Shown here piece by piece: positions 22,878 through 33,837 of a stretch of 64,000 bases of DNA (positions are counted from its first letter, which is position 1; each line of letters begins with the position of its first letter). The notes under the pieces were generated by a model, which had not been told where the DNA came from, ran no database searches, and saw only the letters and a program-made list of their open reading frames with translations. Position numbers and translations under genes: made by a program. Source of the DNA: Sorghum bicolor (taxonomy: Eukaryota > Streptophyta > Magnoliopsida > Poales > Poaceae). The stretch spans positions 27,176,202 through 27,240,201 of the forward strand of contig NC_012870.2 in NCBI RefSeq assembly GCF_000003195.3. The letters run 5' to 3'.

Positions 22878-25838
22878 ATGGACGCCGCGTCCAGGCCGCC
22901 ACCGCCCCACGGAGCAGGGGTCCGCGTCCGCGCCCCGCTGGTGAGCTCCGCTCCGCCTCCCTTTCCCTTTCCTCTTGTTCGTCGCTCAAAGACGCGTCTT
23001 TTAGGCGGGGACTTGTTAGACCGGGTGTTGGGGGGTGAAGGTGCCACCTCTGGGATGAAAGCTTCGATCTTTGGGTGTCGGGGATGAGGATTTCGTTGTA
23101 CGGATTGAGGGTTTTGGTCGATCCCGTCGCAGTTGACGGCCTGGATCTGGGTGCTTTCCTACTTGGGGCTGGATTGTTCGCCAGTTTTTTTTGTGTGGTG
23201 TTTTCGCGCTTCAGGGCCATGAGGGAATCGCTAGCAGTTGTAGGAATGGACCGGGGAAACTGTCTTGTCTTATCTACTATAGCCTTTGTCTGATTCATAC
23301 CGCAGAATCCGTCGATGATAGTGTTGCCTGACTGCTTGTACTAAGTGCTGATCCCTGTTAATTTGTGGATGGTGCTGATCCCTGTTAAGTACAAAAGTAC
23401 TACCATATGGGGTTTGCATATTGCGCATGCTAAGTTTCGTTTTCTCTAGTTGTGAATGTTCGATCTTTAAGTACAGTCATTGGAAATTGATGAACTTGCG
23501 TTATGATGTAGTGGTGCATTGTCTGCTCCTAATTGACGAACTGGGATTTCATTTTGCATATATCCGGCTCAAGTGTTGTGATGTGTCCATTAATTTATGA
23601 ACATTCTGCAGATTATCTGCTTATGTTTTGTTAATTTGAAAGCTACACTAGTTCTATAACGATTTTGGTCTAACTGATAAACCAGAGATAACAAACCTTT
23701 CCTGAATTCCTGTGCCATTTCATGAATAAGTTCAACAGTAGTTCAGTTGATGGCTGTCTTTAAACTGCTTACACACTCGTTCAGTCTACCTGGGACTTTT
23801 GTCCATGTTTTTCAAACCTACTGCATAATCTTTCAGTTGTGCAGATTTCCAGAACTGAGCTAGCCCCTGTTGGGGACATTGGTTCAGATCTTATGTTGGT
23901 GAACTTACATGTATTGATGATATTTCCTTACTGAAGTTAATTCCATGAATGGTGGGCGCGCCTATATGCTGTGAACTTGGATAATGTTTTTGCTTTATGC
24001 ATAATAAAGTGGGGGAAACCTGTTCTCTAAAAAAAACTTAGTTCCAGAATTTAATATTCTTGATTTGGGAGATCTGATTCATGGAATCCTTACATATTTT
24101 TTTGGCAAGCCTTTAACCATCATGGTCATAATGTTGAACTAGTGTCAACTCAATCTGAAAACATGATAGTTCTCTTGTTCATGATTTTGCGTGCAAAATG
24201 TCATTTGATTTGCTGATGCATTAATGCCCAAATCTTAATTGATACATTAAATATGAAACTGTAATTTATAGGAAACACAGTTTACTAGATAGAATTTTTT
24301 TTTGCTGCAATAGCTGATTATTGATGGTAACATTTATTTGAAAGATTTAAACAAAAAGAAATTCTAGATGTAAAGAAACGAAGTTATCCATGCTGCTATG
24401 CATCCCTGATGCTTCATTTGTAGTATTTAGGTTTTATTATTCATGTCACTGTTTTGTGCCTAGAGTTGAAGCTCCTAATAATATTTTGGTGTTTTATTTA
24501 TTTATTTATATTTATTTATTTATTTATGATATCATTCTTTCTGCAAATACAACTTCTAAACTTTTTTTTTTTATCTTTGGCTGCCAGGTGGAGTCTGTCT
24601 CCTGCTACTGCAGATTAGATACAGGCCTTAAAACTGTTGTTGATGCTAGGAAGTTTGTTCCTGGCGCGAAGATGTGCATGCAACCTGAAGTCAAACAAAA
24701 CAAACGCAAGTCAAGGGGCTCAAGAAAGGAAAGGTCCAAGACGCAAGCACCACTTTTACCAGGCCTTCCTGATGATCTTGCTATAGCCTGCCTTATACGA
24801 GTTCCTCGAGTTGAACACCCCAACCTCAGGATGGTTTGCAGAAGATGGAACCGCCTTCTGTCTGGGAATTACTTTTACTCCTTGCGTAAGAAAATTGGTG
24901 TGGCGGAAGAATGGGTGTATGTCTTTAAAAGGGACCGTGAAGGGAAGATATCCTGGCATGCCTTTGATCCACTACACCAGCTATGGAAGTCACTCCCACC
25001 AGTTCCACACGAGTATTCAGAAGCATTGGGCTTTGGGTGTGCTGTTCTGAGTGGTTGCTATCTGTACTTGTTTGGTGGGAAAGATCCTTTGAGGGGTTCT
25101 ATGAGGCGTGTTGTATTCTACAATGCTCGTACAAACAAATGGCACCGTGCTCCAGATATGATGAGGAAACGCCACTTCTTTGGTTCTTGTGTAATAAACA
25201 ATTGTCTCTATGTTGCTGGTGGGGAGTGTGAAGGAATACAGAGGACACTACAGTCTGCAGAAGTTTATGATCCAAATAGGAACAGATGGGCCTGCATTAC
25301 TGAAATGAACAATGGGATGGTGCCTTTCATTGGAGTTGTATATGATGGCAAGTGGTTCTTAAAGGGGCTAGATTCCCATCGCCAAGTAACTAGTGAGGTC
25401 TACTTACCATCATCCAATACATGGTCAGTGATTGATGATGAGATGGTTACAGGTTGGCGGAACCCAAGTATTTCCTTCAATGGCCGGCTCTATTCAGCTG
25501 ACTGCCGCGATGGCTGCAAGCTTAGAGTCTATGATGAGAACACAGGAACATGGACAAGATTCATGGACAGCAAGCACCATTTGGGCAGCTCGCGTGCCTT
25601 TGAAGCTGCAGCTTTGGTGTCACTAAATGGGAAACTCTGTGTTATCAGGAACAACATGAGCATAACTCTTGTTGATGTCTCGGACCCAACAATGAGTGTT
25701 GAGACAAGTAGTGCACGCATGTGGGAAACTGTCGCTCGGAAGGGACAGCATAGGTCGTTTGTGGCAAACTTATGGTCCAGCATTGCAGGACGGAACTTAA
25801 AGAGTCACATTATCCATTGCCAGGTGCTGCAAGTTTGA
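22878..25838 (+). CDS. SAGL1: F-box/kelch-repeat protein, SAGL1 (At1g55270) type
   Basis: Predicted substrate receptor of an SCF ubiquitin ligase. The Arabidopsis homologue SAGL1 limits cuticular wax and phenylpropanoid synthesis by directing target proteins to degradation. Two exons, 22878-22940 and 24588-25838, are joined across a GT-AG intron of 1647 bp to give 437 aa, close to the Arabidopsis protein. The ATG at 22878 is in GGGGCCATGG context. An F-box (about 77-118) begins LLPGLPDDLAIACLIRVPR. Kelch-type repeats follow (about 160-380), with the diagnostic stretches LYLFGGKDPLRGSMRR, RTNKWHRAPDM and LYVAGGECEGIQRTL. The end, WSSIAGRNLKSHIIHCQVLQ, is characteristic of this subfamily. The open frame continues upstream of the acceptor, but that part is intron. 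It is convergent with the NEN-type gene downstream. Confidence 0.95.
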
Positions 25839-27411
25839 CGGCAAATTTTGTTAGATGGGACATGATCAAATGTAAAAAGAAGCAACAGATTCAGAATTCA
25901 GATCAGTGACACAACCCTCCATTTCGAAGGTAGTAAGATTTCATTGCAGAATCGTGGGGAAAAAAGGTCATTGGCGTGCTACTGTGGCTCCCAAAGTCCC
26001 AAATAGTTATTTGTTCTCTTTGAGAACTGAAAAGAACAATTACATTCTGGCAGCATTTGTGGGAGAAGCTTTTTCATATTTTCAGTGCAAACCAGAAAGT
26101 GAGAAGGAATTTCTCTAGTGTAATGGCAGTTTTTTTTTCTTGGTGGCAGGCTGGGAAAATTGTTTGGTGGATGTATTGTTCCCTCATCATATCTATCTAT
26201 CTTAGCATCGCGTAGTAACTGGCAGCTTGCGTAGTAACTGGCAGCTTACTGTGTAATGTTGATGTATATTGTAGCAGCAGACTAGGTAGACTCTAGGATC
26301 AGAGTAGTCCGGATTTTGCCGATTATACTTCAATTTTTTGTTGAAATGCCTGATATTTCGTACCTTATCTATGTGGATGCTGGATAAATGCAAGAGAATT
26401 TGCTGTTTTAGACATGCTATCGTAGAAACACAAGCCATTGTTCTCCAACTCAATTTTAGCTTTGCAGTCGATGACCTCTTGTGTTTGTTGGCTCGCTTGT
26501 TTTATAAGCTGTACTTTTTCTATCAGCTAACAGTGTTTTTTTTTTTATAATAAATCAGCGAATAATATTTTTAGCCGAACAGGCTCAAGATGATAAGATA
26601 GTTTTAGTTGATGTTTCATGGAGCAGTATGACATTAATGGTTGCCTCGTTAACCCTTCGCTAAAACATAATGAAAAATACAAGTTTTTTTTCCTTATTTT
26701 GCTTCTTTTTAGTTACCTCTTGTCCGTTTCTAAACATTTCACCCCACCTGAATTCTCATAAAAATAAAAAAGAGAATGTTTGTGCCACCAGCAAGCAGCA
26801 AGTCCAACTGTACTAAAGTAGCACTAAAGGATCATTGATAATAAACACATCGTGTATCGTGTATGTATATATGTGTAAACTGTAAGATTTGTCTTCATGG
26901 TGCACCAGCTTATATTGATTGAAGTGCAACCGGTCAAGCCAGATGAAAATCTCGCGCTCCAGAGTTTGCTCTGAAGTAACCTGTTAAATTTATAATCTAA
27001 AGGACATTTTGTCCATGGAAGCTTGCGGTGTTACCTCAATATTACCGATTTTGTTTTACGATGATGATGTGTCGGTGACAGATACGAAAATGGTCCCTGT
27101 AGAAACCAAGCTATGAAAATCCAGCAGGAAAGTCAATAGTGCACATGATGTACAGTATAGGGAATGGACAAATAAGAATAAAGTGAGAAGTAACGAATGG
27201 ACATTCTATTCACAAATAACACGATTGTTAAAACATTTGCAACATTTGAATTCTAATTTAACATCAATATCTGCTTGTGGCCAGATCTTACATGTATTCA
27301 CGGCATAGTCTACAAACTACAGTTCGTTAAAGACATAAGGTGGCCTTCAGGCCCCTAAATCTGTGCAATGGTTAGTTTCTAGCACTAGAATTATAATAAA
27401 TGAGCCTGGTG
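25839..27411. other. Convergent intergenic region
   Basis: Lies between the 3' ends of the F-box gene (plus) and the NEN-type gene (minus), so it holds both 3' UTRs. A direct repeat GCGTAGTAACTGGCAGCTT occurs at about 26210 and 26228. No gene was recognised. Confidence 0.5.
26485..26585. mobile_element. Short hAT/Tourist-like MITE remnant
   Basis: The text TTGGCTCGCTTGTTTTATAA at one side and AATAATATTTTTAGCCGAAC followed by AGGCT at the other resembles a common short grass MITE with GTTCGGCT-type ends. Termini are decayed and no target duplication was found. Confidence 0.4.
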
Positions 27412-30400
27412 CTAATTCGAGTGTACAACCAGCCTCTTTGCAACCAGCCGAATGCCAGCATTTTGCTGGTAATCGTATAGCTCCGGTGAGAAGAATGCGT
27501 CCACCTTGCTCCCTTTAACAAACAGGGAGTCCAATTCTGTGGTGGCTACATTGCTGAAATCAAGTTTCTGGATGCTGCCAGTAGGCTCTTTCTGGCATAT
27601 ATCAGTTGAGTAGGCTGTAGCATTGCTGTTTGCAATAGTAGGGATGCTGCACGGAAAGGCCATCCTTAGAGCTCAGGAAAACATCATGACCACACCAAGG
27701 TAGAAAATGGAAGAAAAGAATATTATTCAAAGAAAAGAGTAGAACTCACTTCAGGCGGACAGTCGGACGATTAACATATCCATACTTCTTAATCAGGGGT
27801 CTCCATTCAGAACTGCTACCAGATTCCTGAGATAACTTCCTAGCAAGATCATCGCAGAATTCTAAAACTTTACTGAGACTCTCAGGGATCTCAACCACTA
27901 TGCTCATCTTTGGACGCCCTGCATTATCAAGAAACTTTGTACTGACACCAAACTGTACTTTCAAGCCTGCACAACAAAGCTGCAGTGGGCAATCTCTGTG
28001 CTGGATAGATGACCTTCGGCCAAATTGGTGTAATGGAGCAACTGAGATTTCAATACATTCAATCGAAACATCATCTGGCTCAAGAAATCCAGAATAACCA
28101 CTAGAACTTGCATCCATATGTGTGGTGGTATCTAGCTTCATCTCCTCAATGTGGGATACCAACTCAACAGATTCCCTGTTGGTAGAAGGACCACTTGTTC
28201 TTTGATTACCTTCCTCAGGTATCACAGAGTCAATTGGAGAAACTATCCGTTGCCTTTTTGATGAATCCGGTGGAGAGTTTGCTTCAGGTTTTGGCAAATC
28301 AGGCGACACAATACCATTAGCTCGGCTCCTTGTTGTTGCACGTTCAACCAGATTCTCAACAGTGAGCACCTCTGGAAGACTTGCCTCCTGTCAGAATAAC
28401 TTTGGGGTTTAGCTAATAGATTAGCTTCAACATTTAACAAACAATTAATTCTACAAATATACGGCAGCAACATGCCGATTCCATTTCTTTGTAGGGATAT
28501 TATTTCTGCAGTAATTCAAGTTGTAAAATTGGACATGAGTTGTGGTAAATTCCAAGTTGAATTCAATTTACTTGTGGAAAACTCATAACTGCAAGAATCA
28601 GAACTGACGTACAAATTTCCATATGAAGCAGGAGTTTTCAAATTATTACCACAGCAGCAATATGGCTCTCTTTGCAAGAGCTACTGTTTCTATAGTAATT
28701 CAAGGTGCAGTGGAATGTGAGTTATGGTATCAGTTATATAAATTTCTTGCAAGATTGCAAATTATTTGTGGAAAACCAACAACTGCAACATCAGAACTGA
28801 GCTGCAACATGTATGGTATCATAATAAAAATATTTAACATGACCTACATTCCAATAGCTAAACTTCAGTTATTGATTGAGGAACTGAGCTTTTCGCACTT
28901 CAGATGCCTCAATACATGGGAGGCCAGTAGGGGAGAAAATTTCACCAGTGCTTTAATGCAAAGAAAAAAGAAAAAAAAAGAAAAAAAAGATTTATGTGGC
29001 TGGGACTGCCTAGTTGATGAAACTAGTCAGGCATGGGGAAAACATACCAGGAACAGAACTGTAGCACAGTATTTGAGAACTTCGAGGTTCATTCTAACAT
29101 CATCAAGACTCCTGTAGATAAATTACCAACAAATTTAGTGGGAGATCATCCAGTCCTGCTTTGTGCAGGCCAAAATAAAATAAAATAAAGCAAGGGGAAC
29201 CCCCAACATGTAAGTTGTAACTAATATCCTATCAACAATCATTGGATTTGTTTTTGCAGAAACTGGAGTTTATTGAATAATATTTTTATTAGAAGATATT
29301 CATGTCAGGTAGGCAATTTTTTGAGTGAGATTGGACATGTTGGACCTGTTTGATCCCATGGGCAACAACTAGCAGCTAAAAAAAGCTCTAGTCCATCCAA
29401 ACAGGAGGGCTAATGGGTGGGCTAATTTTTAGCCAAGCCCTTGGCTAGCTGTTGGTTCATTAGCGAAGTACAACTAGCTAACAAGGGCTAATAGTTCATT
29501 GCTAGGAATATGTGCACCTTAGCCTGGGATCCAAACATGCATGAGCTGCCCTTGCTAATAATTAGCCATAGCTGATCCAAACAGGTAGCAGAGTCACATT
29601 GATGCACCATAGAATTATGGCATTTATTCAGCATGATCTATCTAAAGGAAAGAAACATCATAGGCTGTATCATATTTTGGATAATAATCCATCGAGATGA
29701 GGGAATCCCCAAACCTAGAAGGGATGGCCTTGGACATCCTGGAACAGATGGATGCTTAGTTAAAATTGTGAAGGGTAACATTCCCCAATCCAATTCATCG
29801 TATAGCTAGGTCTACACTTATAGTTAGCGCATCTTGTGATGCGCCAACTAAAATGGGTAACCAAATACAAGCTAAAAGGATTACGATTTCAACAAACTGA
29901 AGTGATTCAAAGGGTGAATATTTGTTTTATAATTAAAAAAAGGGAACAGGTGCAAATGAAAAGTAGACAATGAAAGGAAGTGATTAAAATTGAGATGTAC
30001 TGATATCACTAGGATTGGCATGATACCAACCTGTGTCTTTGCTTCCCTAGGCCAAAGTAATTTGCCAAGCTTGCCATCTGGAGGTAAACAGACAAGGACA
30101 GAACATCAGATATCCCTTTCAATGTTAGAAGGAACAGACAAATTTGACTAGAGATTGGTGTTAGTTTTAACTATGATACAAATTGAACTATCATTATTAC
30201 CCATCTCTATCTAAAACACGCTTCTCTAAATTACAGGCTAACGCTAGGTCAACACATAGTCATATACCTTCATGTCCCCTGCTCTCCTCCCAAACCGCTG
30301 GGTAAGTAGGGGCAAGGTGTCAATCATCCCCTTGGGTTGAGGGGGTGACCGACCAATCTCAGTGAATGCCTCTCTTATTCTTGCAGAATCAAACCTCACA

Positions 30401-31256
30401 ATGTTGTGCCCTGCCCAGACCCGCCCTGTCAAGAGTTCAGAAGAGTTATTTCAGTGCAGCTTCTTCATGAAAAGATTAGGTTTGTACAATAACAAGATAC
30501 TGCTATCAGATAGATTATGCTCCAATGATTCCTTTCAACTAATGACAAATGTGAACATGATTTGAATTCCAGGAACATGATTTATAATGATTAAATGACT
30601 TGCTTACATGATTTCAATTCCAGAAACAGGAAGATCAATTATAAGTAAGTTATAGCATTCATTAGAAGAAGGCCATTCCTTGACTTCCGTCCATGAGGCT
30701 AACACAATTCCCTACACCATAAAAGCAATGCAACGAATGTGGCCATTTCTGTCCATGTGCGGTTTGTATCCCTAATTAATTAATTAAGTAATCGATCCAT
30801 GAACAATTGCAAGCAACTGAAGGTATAAGATGGAACCGAACAAGGGAGCGAATCGCGGTGTGGGGGAAAAAGCAGCTCACCGTTGAGGAGGTCATAGACT
30901 GCGTCGGCGACGTCGCGGAACGGCGGCGCCCCGGACACGGCGTCCCTTGTGATGCCGTTGCAGCGCACGGAGGCCGCCGAGACAGCTGAGACCGGGTCGG
31001 CGGGGCGGACGAGAGTGGCGTAGGAGGCGACCTCGACGAGCCTGCGCGGGCAGACGAGTATGGCGCCGAACTCGAGCAGCGCGTAGCCCTGGCCCGCCCG
31101 CTGCGGCACGGAGGTCTCGACGTCGAAGAAGGCGATCTCAGGGCCCCCCTCGCCCGGCGGCAGGACGGTAGCTGGAGGATCACCCTCAGGCGCCGGCGCC
31201 GGTGCGATCGCTGCAGCAGGCTCGGACGCAGACGCGGTCGGAGAGGCGGAGGCCAT
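27412..31256 (-). CDS. NEN1: DEDDh exonuclease, NEN family (NAC45/86-dependent exonuclease-domain protein)
   Basis: Six exons join on the minus strand: 30881-31256, 30268-30425, 30031-30077, 29048-29111, 27750-28387 and 27412-27646, giving 505 aa with GT-AG introns. The RNase T-like exonuclease domain (about 40-215) keeps all DEDDh residues: D45 and E47 in FFDVET, D138 in GHNIVRFD, H193 and D198 in HRSLDDVRMN. The C-terminal half has the conserved NEN blocks (YSGFLEPDDVS, LPLQ-like CPLQLCCAGLKVQFGVS, ESGSSSEWRPLI). In Arabidopsis, NEN proteins act downstream of NAC45/NAC86 in breakdown of the nucleus during sieve-element differentiation. The Ala/Pro-rich first 38 residues precede the fold and are variable. 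A TATA box lies 63-71 bp upstream of the chosen ATG. NEN1/NEN2 type is favoured over NEN4 by the long C-terminus; exact orthology is not settled. Confidence 0.92.
29342..29585. mobile_element. Tourist-like MITE in an intron of the NEN-type gene
   Basis: Left GGACCTGTTTGATCC and right GCTGATCCAAACAGGT are inverted ends. The interior has GGGCTAATAG/TTAGCCA motifs in both orientations. It lies between exons 30031-30077 and 29048-29111. Confidence 0.6.
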
Positions 31257-31318
31257 CTTGTCAGCAGGCAGGTAGTTTGAGGTGTCAGGTGTGCCGTGTG
31301 TGGTGGGGCGAGGTGGCT

Positions 31319-31327
31319 GATATATAG
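31319..31327 (-). promoter_or_regulatory. TATA box of the NEN-type gene
   Basis: On the minus strand this reads CTATATATC, about 65 bp before the ATG at 31256, leaving room for a leader of about 35 nt. It argues against the upstream in-frame ATG near 31583 being used. Confidence 0.6.
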
Positions 31328-31583
31328 GCAGGATCAGACGGAGAAGATGGTTGGGGCTTGCGTGGGGGGAGGGGCGGCGCGTGGGGAGGAGGCGTGACGG
31401 GAGCGGCGGCGGGGAGGCGGGGCTAGGGAGGTGCTGGACGGAACGCTTGCCGGCGCGGCGGAGTGGCGTGGCGATGGGGTTTTGGTTGGACGGGGAGGTG
31501 GATTTGGAATAGGAACACGAGTTGGTTATCGTAGCTTCCGGGCTAAGGAAGGTTGCTCCACCATGGTCTGCCCGTGTTAACAT

Positions 31584-32432
31584 GATGAACTAGCTCGGCT
31601 CAATTTATTATAATAACTTATTATTTTAATGAGTCAGAAAGTAAACTTGATTCAGCTTATTTATAAGCTCGAGCTAGCTCGTTAAGTTACACATAATATA
31701 TATATGTATATTTATTTAAAATTTAAAATATTCATATGTGCTAACATATATACAATTTATGGCACATACTTTATATCATACATAATGCATCCATGATTAT
31801 CCATTTATCCATTAAAAATAAAATGATAAAGTCATTAATAATCCCAAGTTTATAGAGTCTGGATCAGTCATCGAACAATTGTAAAGTGCAAGATATGAAA
31901 TAATACCAAAATAACATAAGTTATACTGATTTTTTTCTCGAAGTGTGGCTCACCATGTTTTCAGATCGTATTATCGAATCTAGTTGTTTGACCACCGATC
32001 AGACGACTAATCGCGATTAGTCGTCGATCAGGGTCGATTAGTCGGTCTGATCGGGCTGATCGGACATTTAGTCGTCCTTATGCCTAGATAACCTGATCAC
32101 TTGTCAAATCTTGAGTTATAGCAAGTTGCTAATTTGTTTAGCAAAAGAAAAAAGGATGCGTCTCCAATAAGTTGCTATTCTCACTTGGTAAAAATAGAGG
32201 ATGACAGATGGGACCCGCTCACTTGGTAAAAGAATATGTGTCTCCAACAAGTTGCGCTCGGGATAGCAACTTGGGATAGCAACTTGACAAATCTCGGCAG
32301 TAGAAACCTCCGGATAGCAACTTGGGAAATTTAGCAAGTTGAGATAAGGAGTTGTTGGAGGAGGATTTTTATGCTTTTAGCAAATTTGGTAGGACAGTAT
32401 GTTGAAATACCAAGTTGTTGGAGATGCTCGTA
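31584..32432. other. Intergenic repeat-rich stretch
   Basis: No gene. It holds GAGCTAGCTCG-type inverted motifs (about 31665-31685), a 24-bp perfect palindrome at 32002-32025, and AGCAACTTGG/CCAAGTTGC text in both orientations (32115-32430). The last ends in TTGGAGATGCTC, probably a GAGCATCTCC-family element whose left end was not fixed. Confidence 0.45.
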
Positions 32433-32788
32433 GAGCTTCTCCAAGGGTTTTGTATTTGAGGTTTGCATTTGAGTAATTTGCCAAAAAGCTCCAAAAGAGG
32501 TATCCAACGGTTTTGTATTTGGAGTTTGCAATTTGGGCAACTTGGCAAATGAGGGAGCAAACTTGGCAAAAATACCAAGATGTGGACGACTTTGCAAACC
32601 CGATCGCGCGAGCAAAGTCACGCGCGAGGAAAGCGCGCGCGTCTGGAGACCTTCTATTTTTATCTTTTACCAAGTCCATATGCCAATTCCTTTGGAGATG
32701 TCCTACTTTTATCCTTTGCATTTTGTTATGGGAGTTTGCAAATAGCAACAAATGCCAAGTCAATTTGTCAAAACCTTTGGAGATGCTC
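32433..32788. mobile_element. MITE with GAGCTTCTCC/GGAGATGCTC ends
   Basis: The ends GAGCTTCTCCAAGGGTTTTG and CAAAACCTTTGGAGATGCTC are inverted repeats. Flanking triplets are GTA (left) and TTA (right), a decayed TTA duplication. It abuts another element with the same type of end. Confidence 0.75.
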
Positions 32789-33067
32789 TTAACTTGCTAT
32801 CCAGCAGATTAGTTGATTTGGTTGTTGGTTGTGGGTCTTCTTTTTAAGTTTATAAAGTTCAAACTGTTGGAGACAGAAGAAAATCTCACTTGCCATATGT
32901 TTTAGCAACTTGCCAAATCACAAAATTTGGCAAGTGAGTTTTACCAAACTATTGGAGATGATACTCATTTGTTTCCTCGAAGAGTGACTAGTTTGGCTCT
33001 CGAGGTGATTTATTATAGCTAACGAGTTAAAATCTTAGCTCTCGACTCGTTATGATAACAAGCTTGA

Positions 33068-33376
33068 GGCCTTGTTTAGTTTTTAAATTTTTTTATTTTA
33101 GATACTGTAGTATTTTGTTTTTATTTGATAATTATTATCCAATTTAACTAGGCTCAAAAGGTTAATCTCGTGATTTGCAGGCAAATTATATAATTAGTTT
33201 TTTCAAAATTTCTCATTACATTGAATCTTGCGACATATGCATGGAGTATTAAATATAGATAAAAACAAAAACTAATTGCACAGTTTGTCTGTTACTCCAT
33301 AATTGAACAATGTTTGTCAAATAAAAACAAAAATGCTACAATATCAAAATCCAAAACCTTTTTGATCTAAACGGCC
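33068..33376. mobile_element. GGCCTTGTTTAG-family MITE
   Basis: Left GGCCTTGTTTAGTTTTT and right GATCTAAACGGCC. It lies between the NEN-type and ACR-type genes. Longer than other members, probably through an internal duplication of the end region. Confidence 0.65.
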
Positions 33377-33837
33377 TAAATATTTTTATAACGTAACAAT
33401 ATTTATAGACAAAAAGGAGATGAAGCTCTTAGTTCTGCTGAATTTTATCTCATCCACGATGACTTTGTAAGACTTTTATGCTCAAGACTGTTATTGGTAA
33501 CTTCATCATTAATCTGACAATAAAAGGTATATTTGCATCCAGACACGGGATGATGCCCCCCACAATGTTCCATCTTATTTATATTTACCACCAAACATGT
33601 ATCCGAGGTAGCAAAATAATCATGTGTCATTGCATGCTTAAGAATAGCAATCTCCTGCACTTGGATACAACAGATTCCCCTGCCTTGGAACCTTCAAGTG
33701 GTGGTGCCATAGCATAAGTATACTTTCCCCAATCTTAATAAATTATTGTACGTGTTTCAAATGCTTTGATGATGGTATCCAATTCATGTGAATCCCATCT
33801 CATAAGAAAGTTGGGAGGCTTCATCATGATCATCTGG

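Noticed and set aside
22584..23087. 167-codon plus-strand frame across the F-box gene start
   Set aside because: It runs through the leader, exon 1 and the intron in a frame different from the SAGL1-type protein; it is a GC-composition shadow.
22474..23298. 274-codon minus-strand frame opposite the F-box gene start
   Set aside because: Low-complexity Arg/Gly/Pro-rich translation antisense to a GC-rich leader and first exon; no domain and no splice-consistent structure.
24390..24587. N-terminal extension of the F-box gene open frame
   Set aside because: This is intron sequence (poly-T and TTTA repeats before a TTTGGCTGCCAG acceptor); joining exon 1 gives an N-terminus matching the family.
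28623..29117. 164-codon plus-strand frame
   Set aside because: It lies in an intron and antisense to an exon of the NEN-type gene, and shows no domain.
31257..31583. Longer N-terminus for the NEN-type protein
   Set aside because: The upstream in-frame ATG is beyond a TATA box at 31319-31327, and the added residues are low-complexity.
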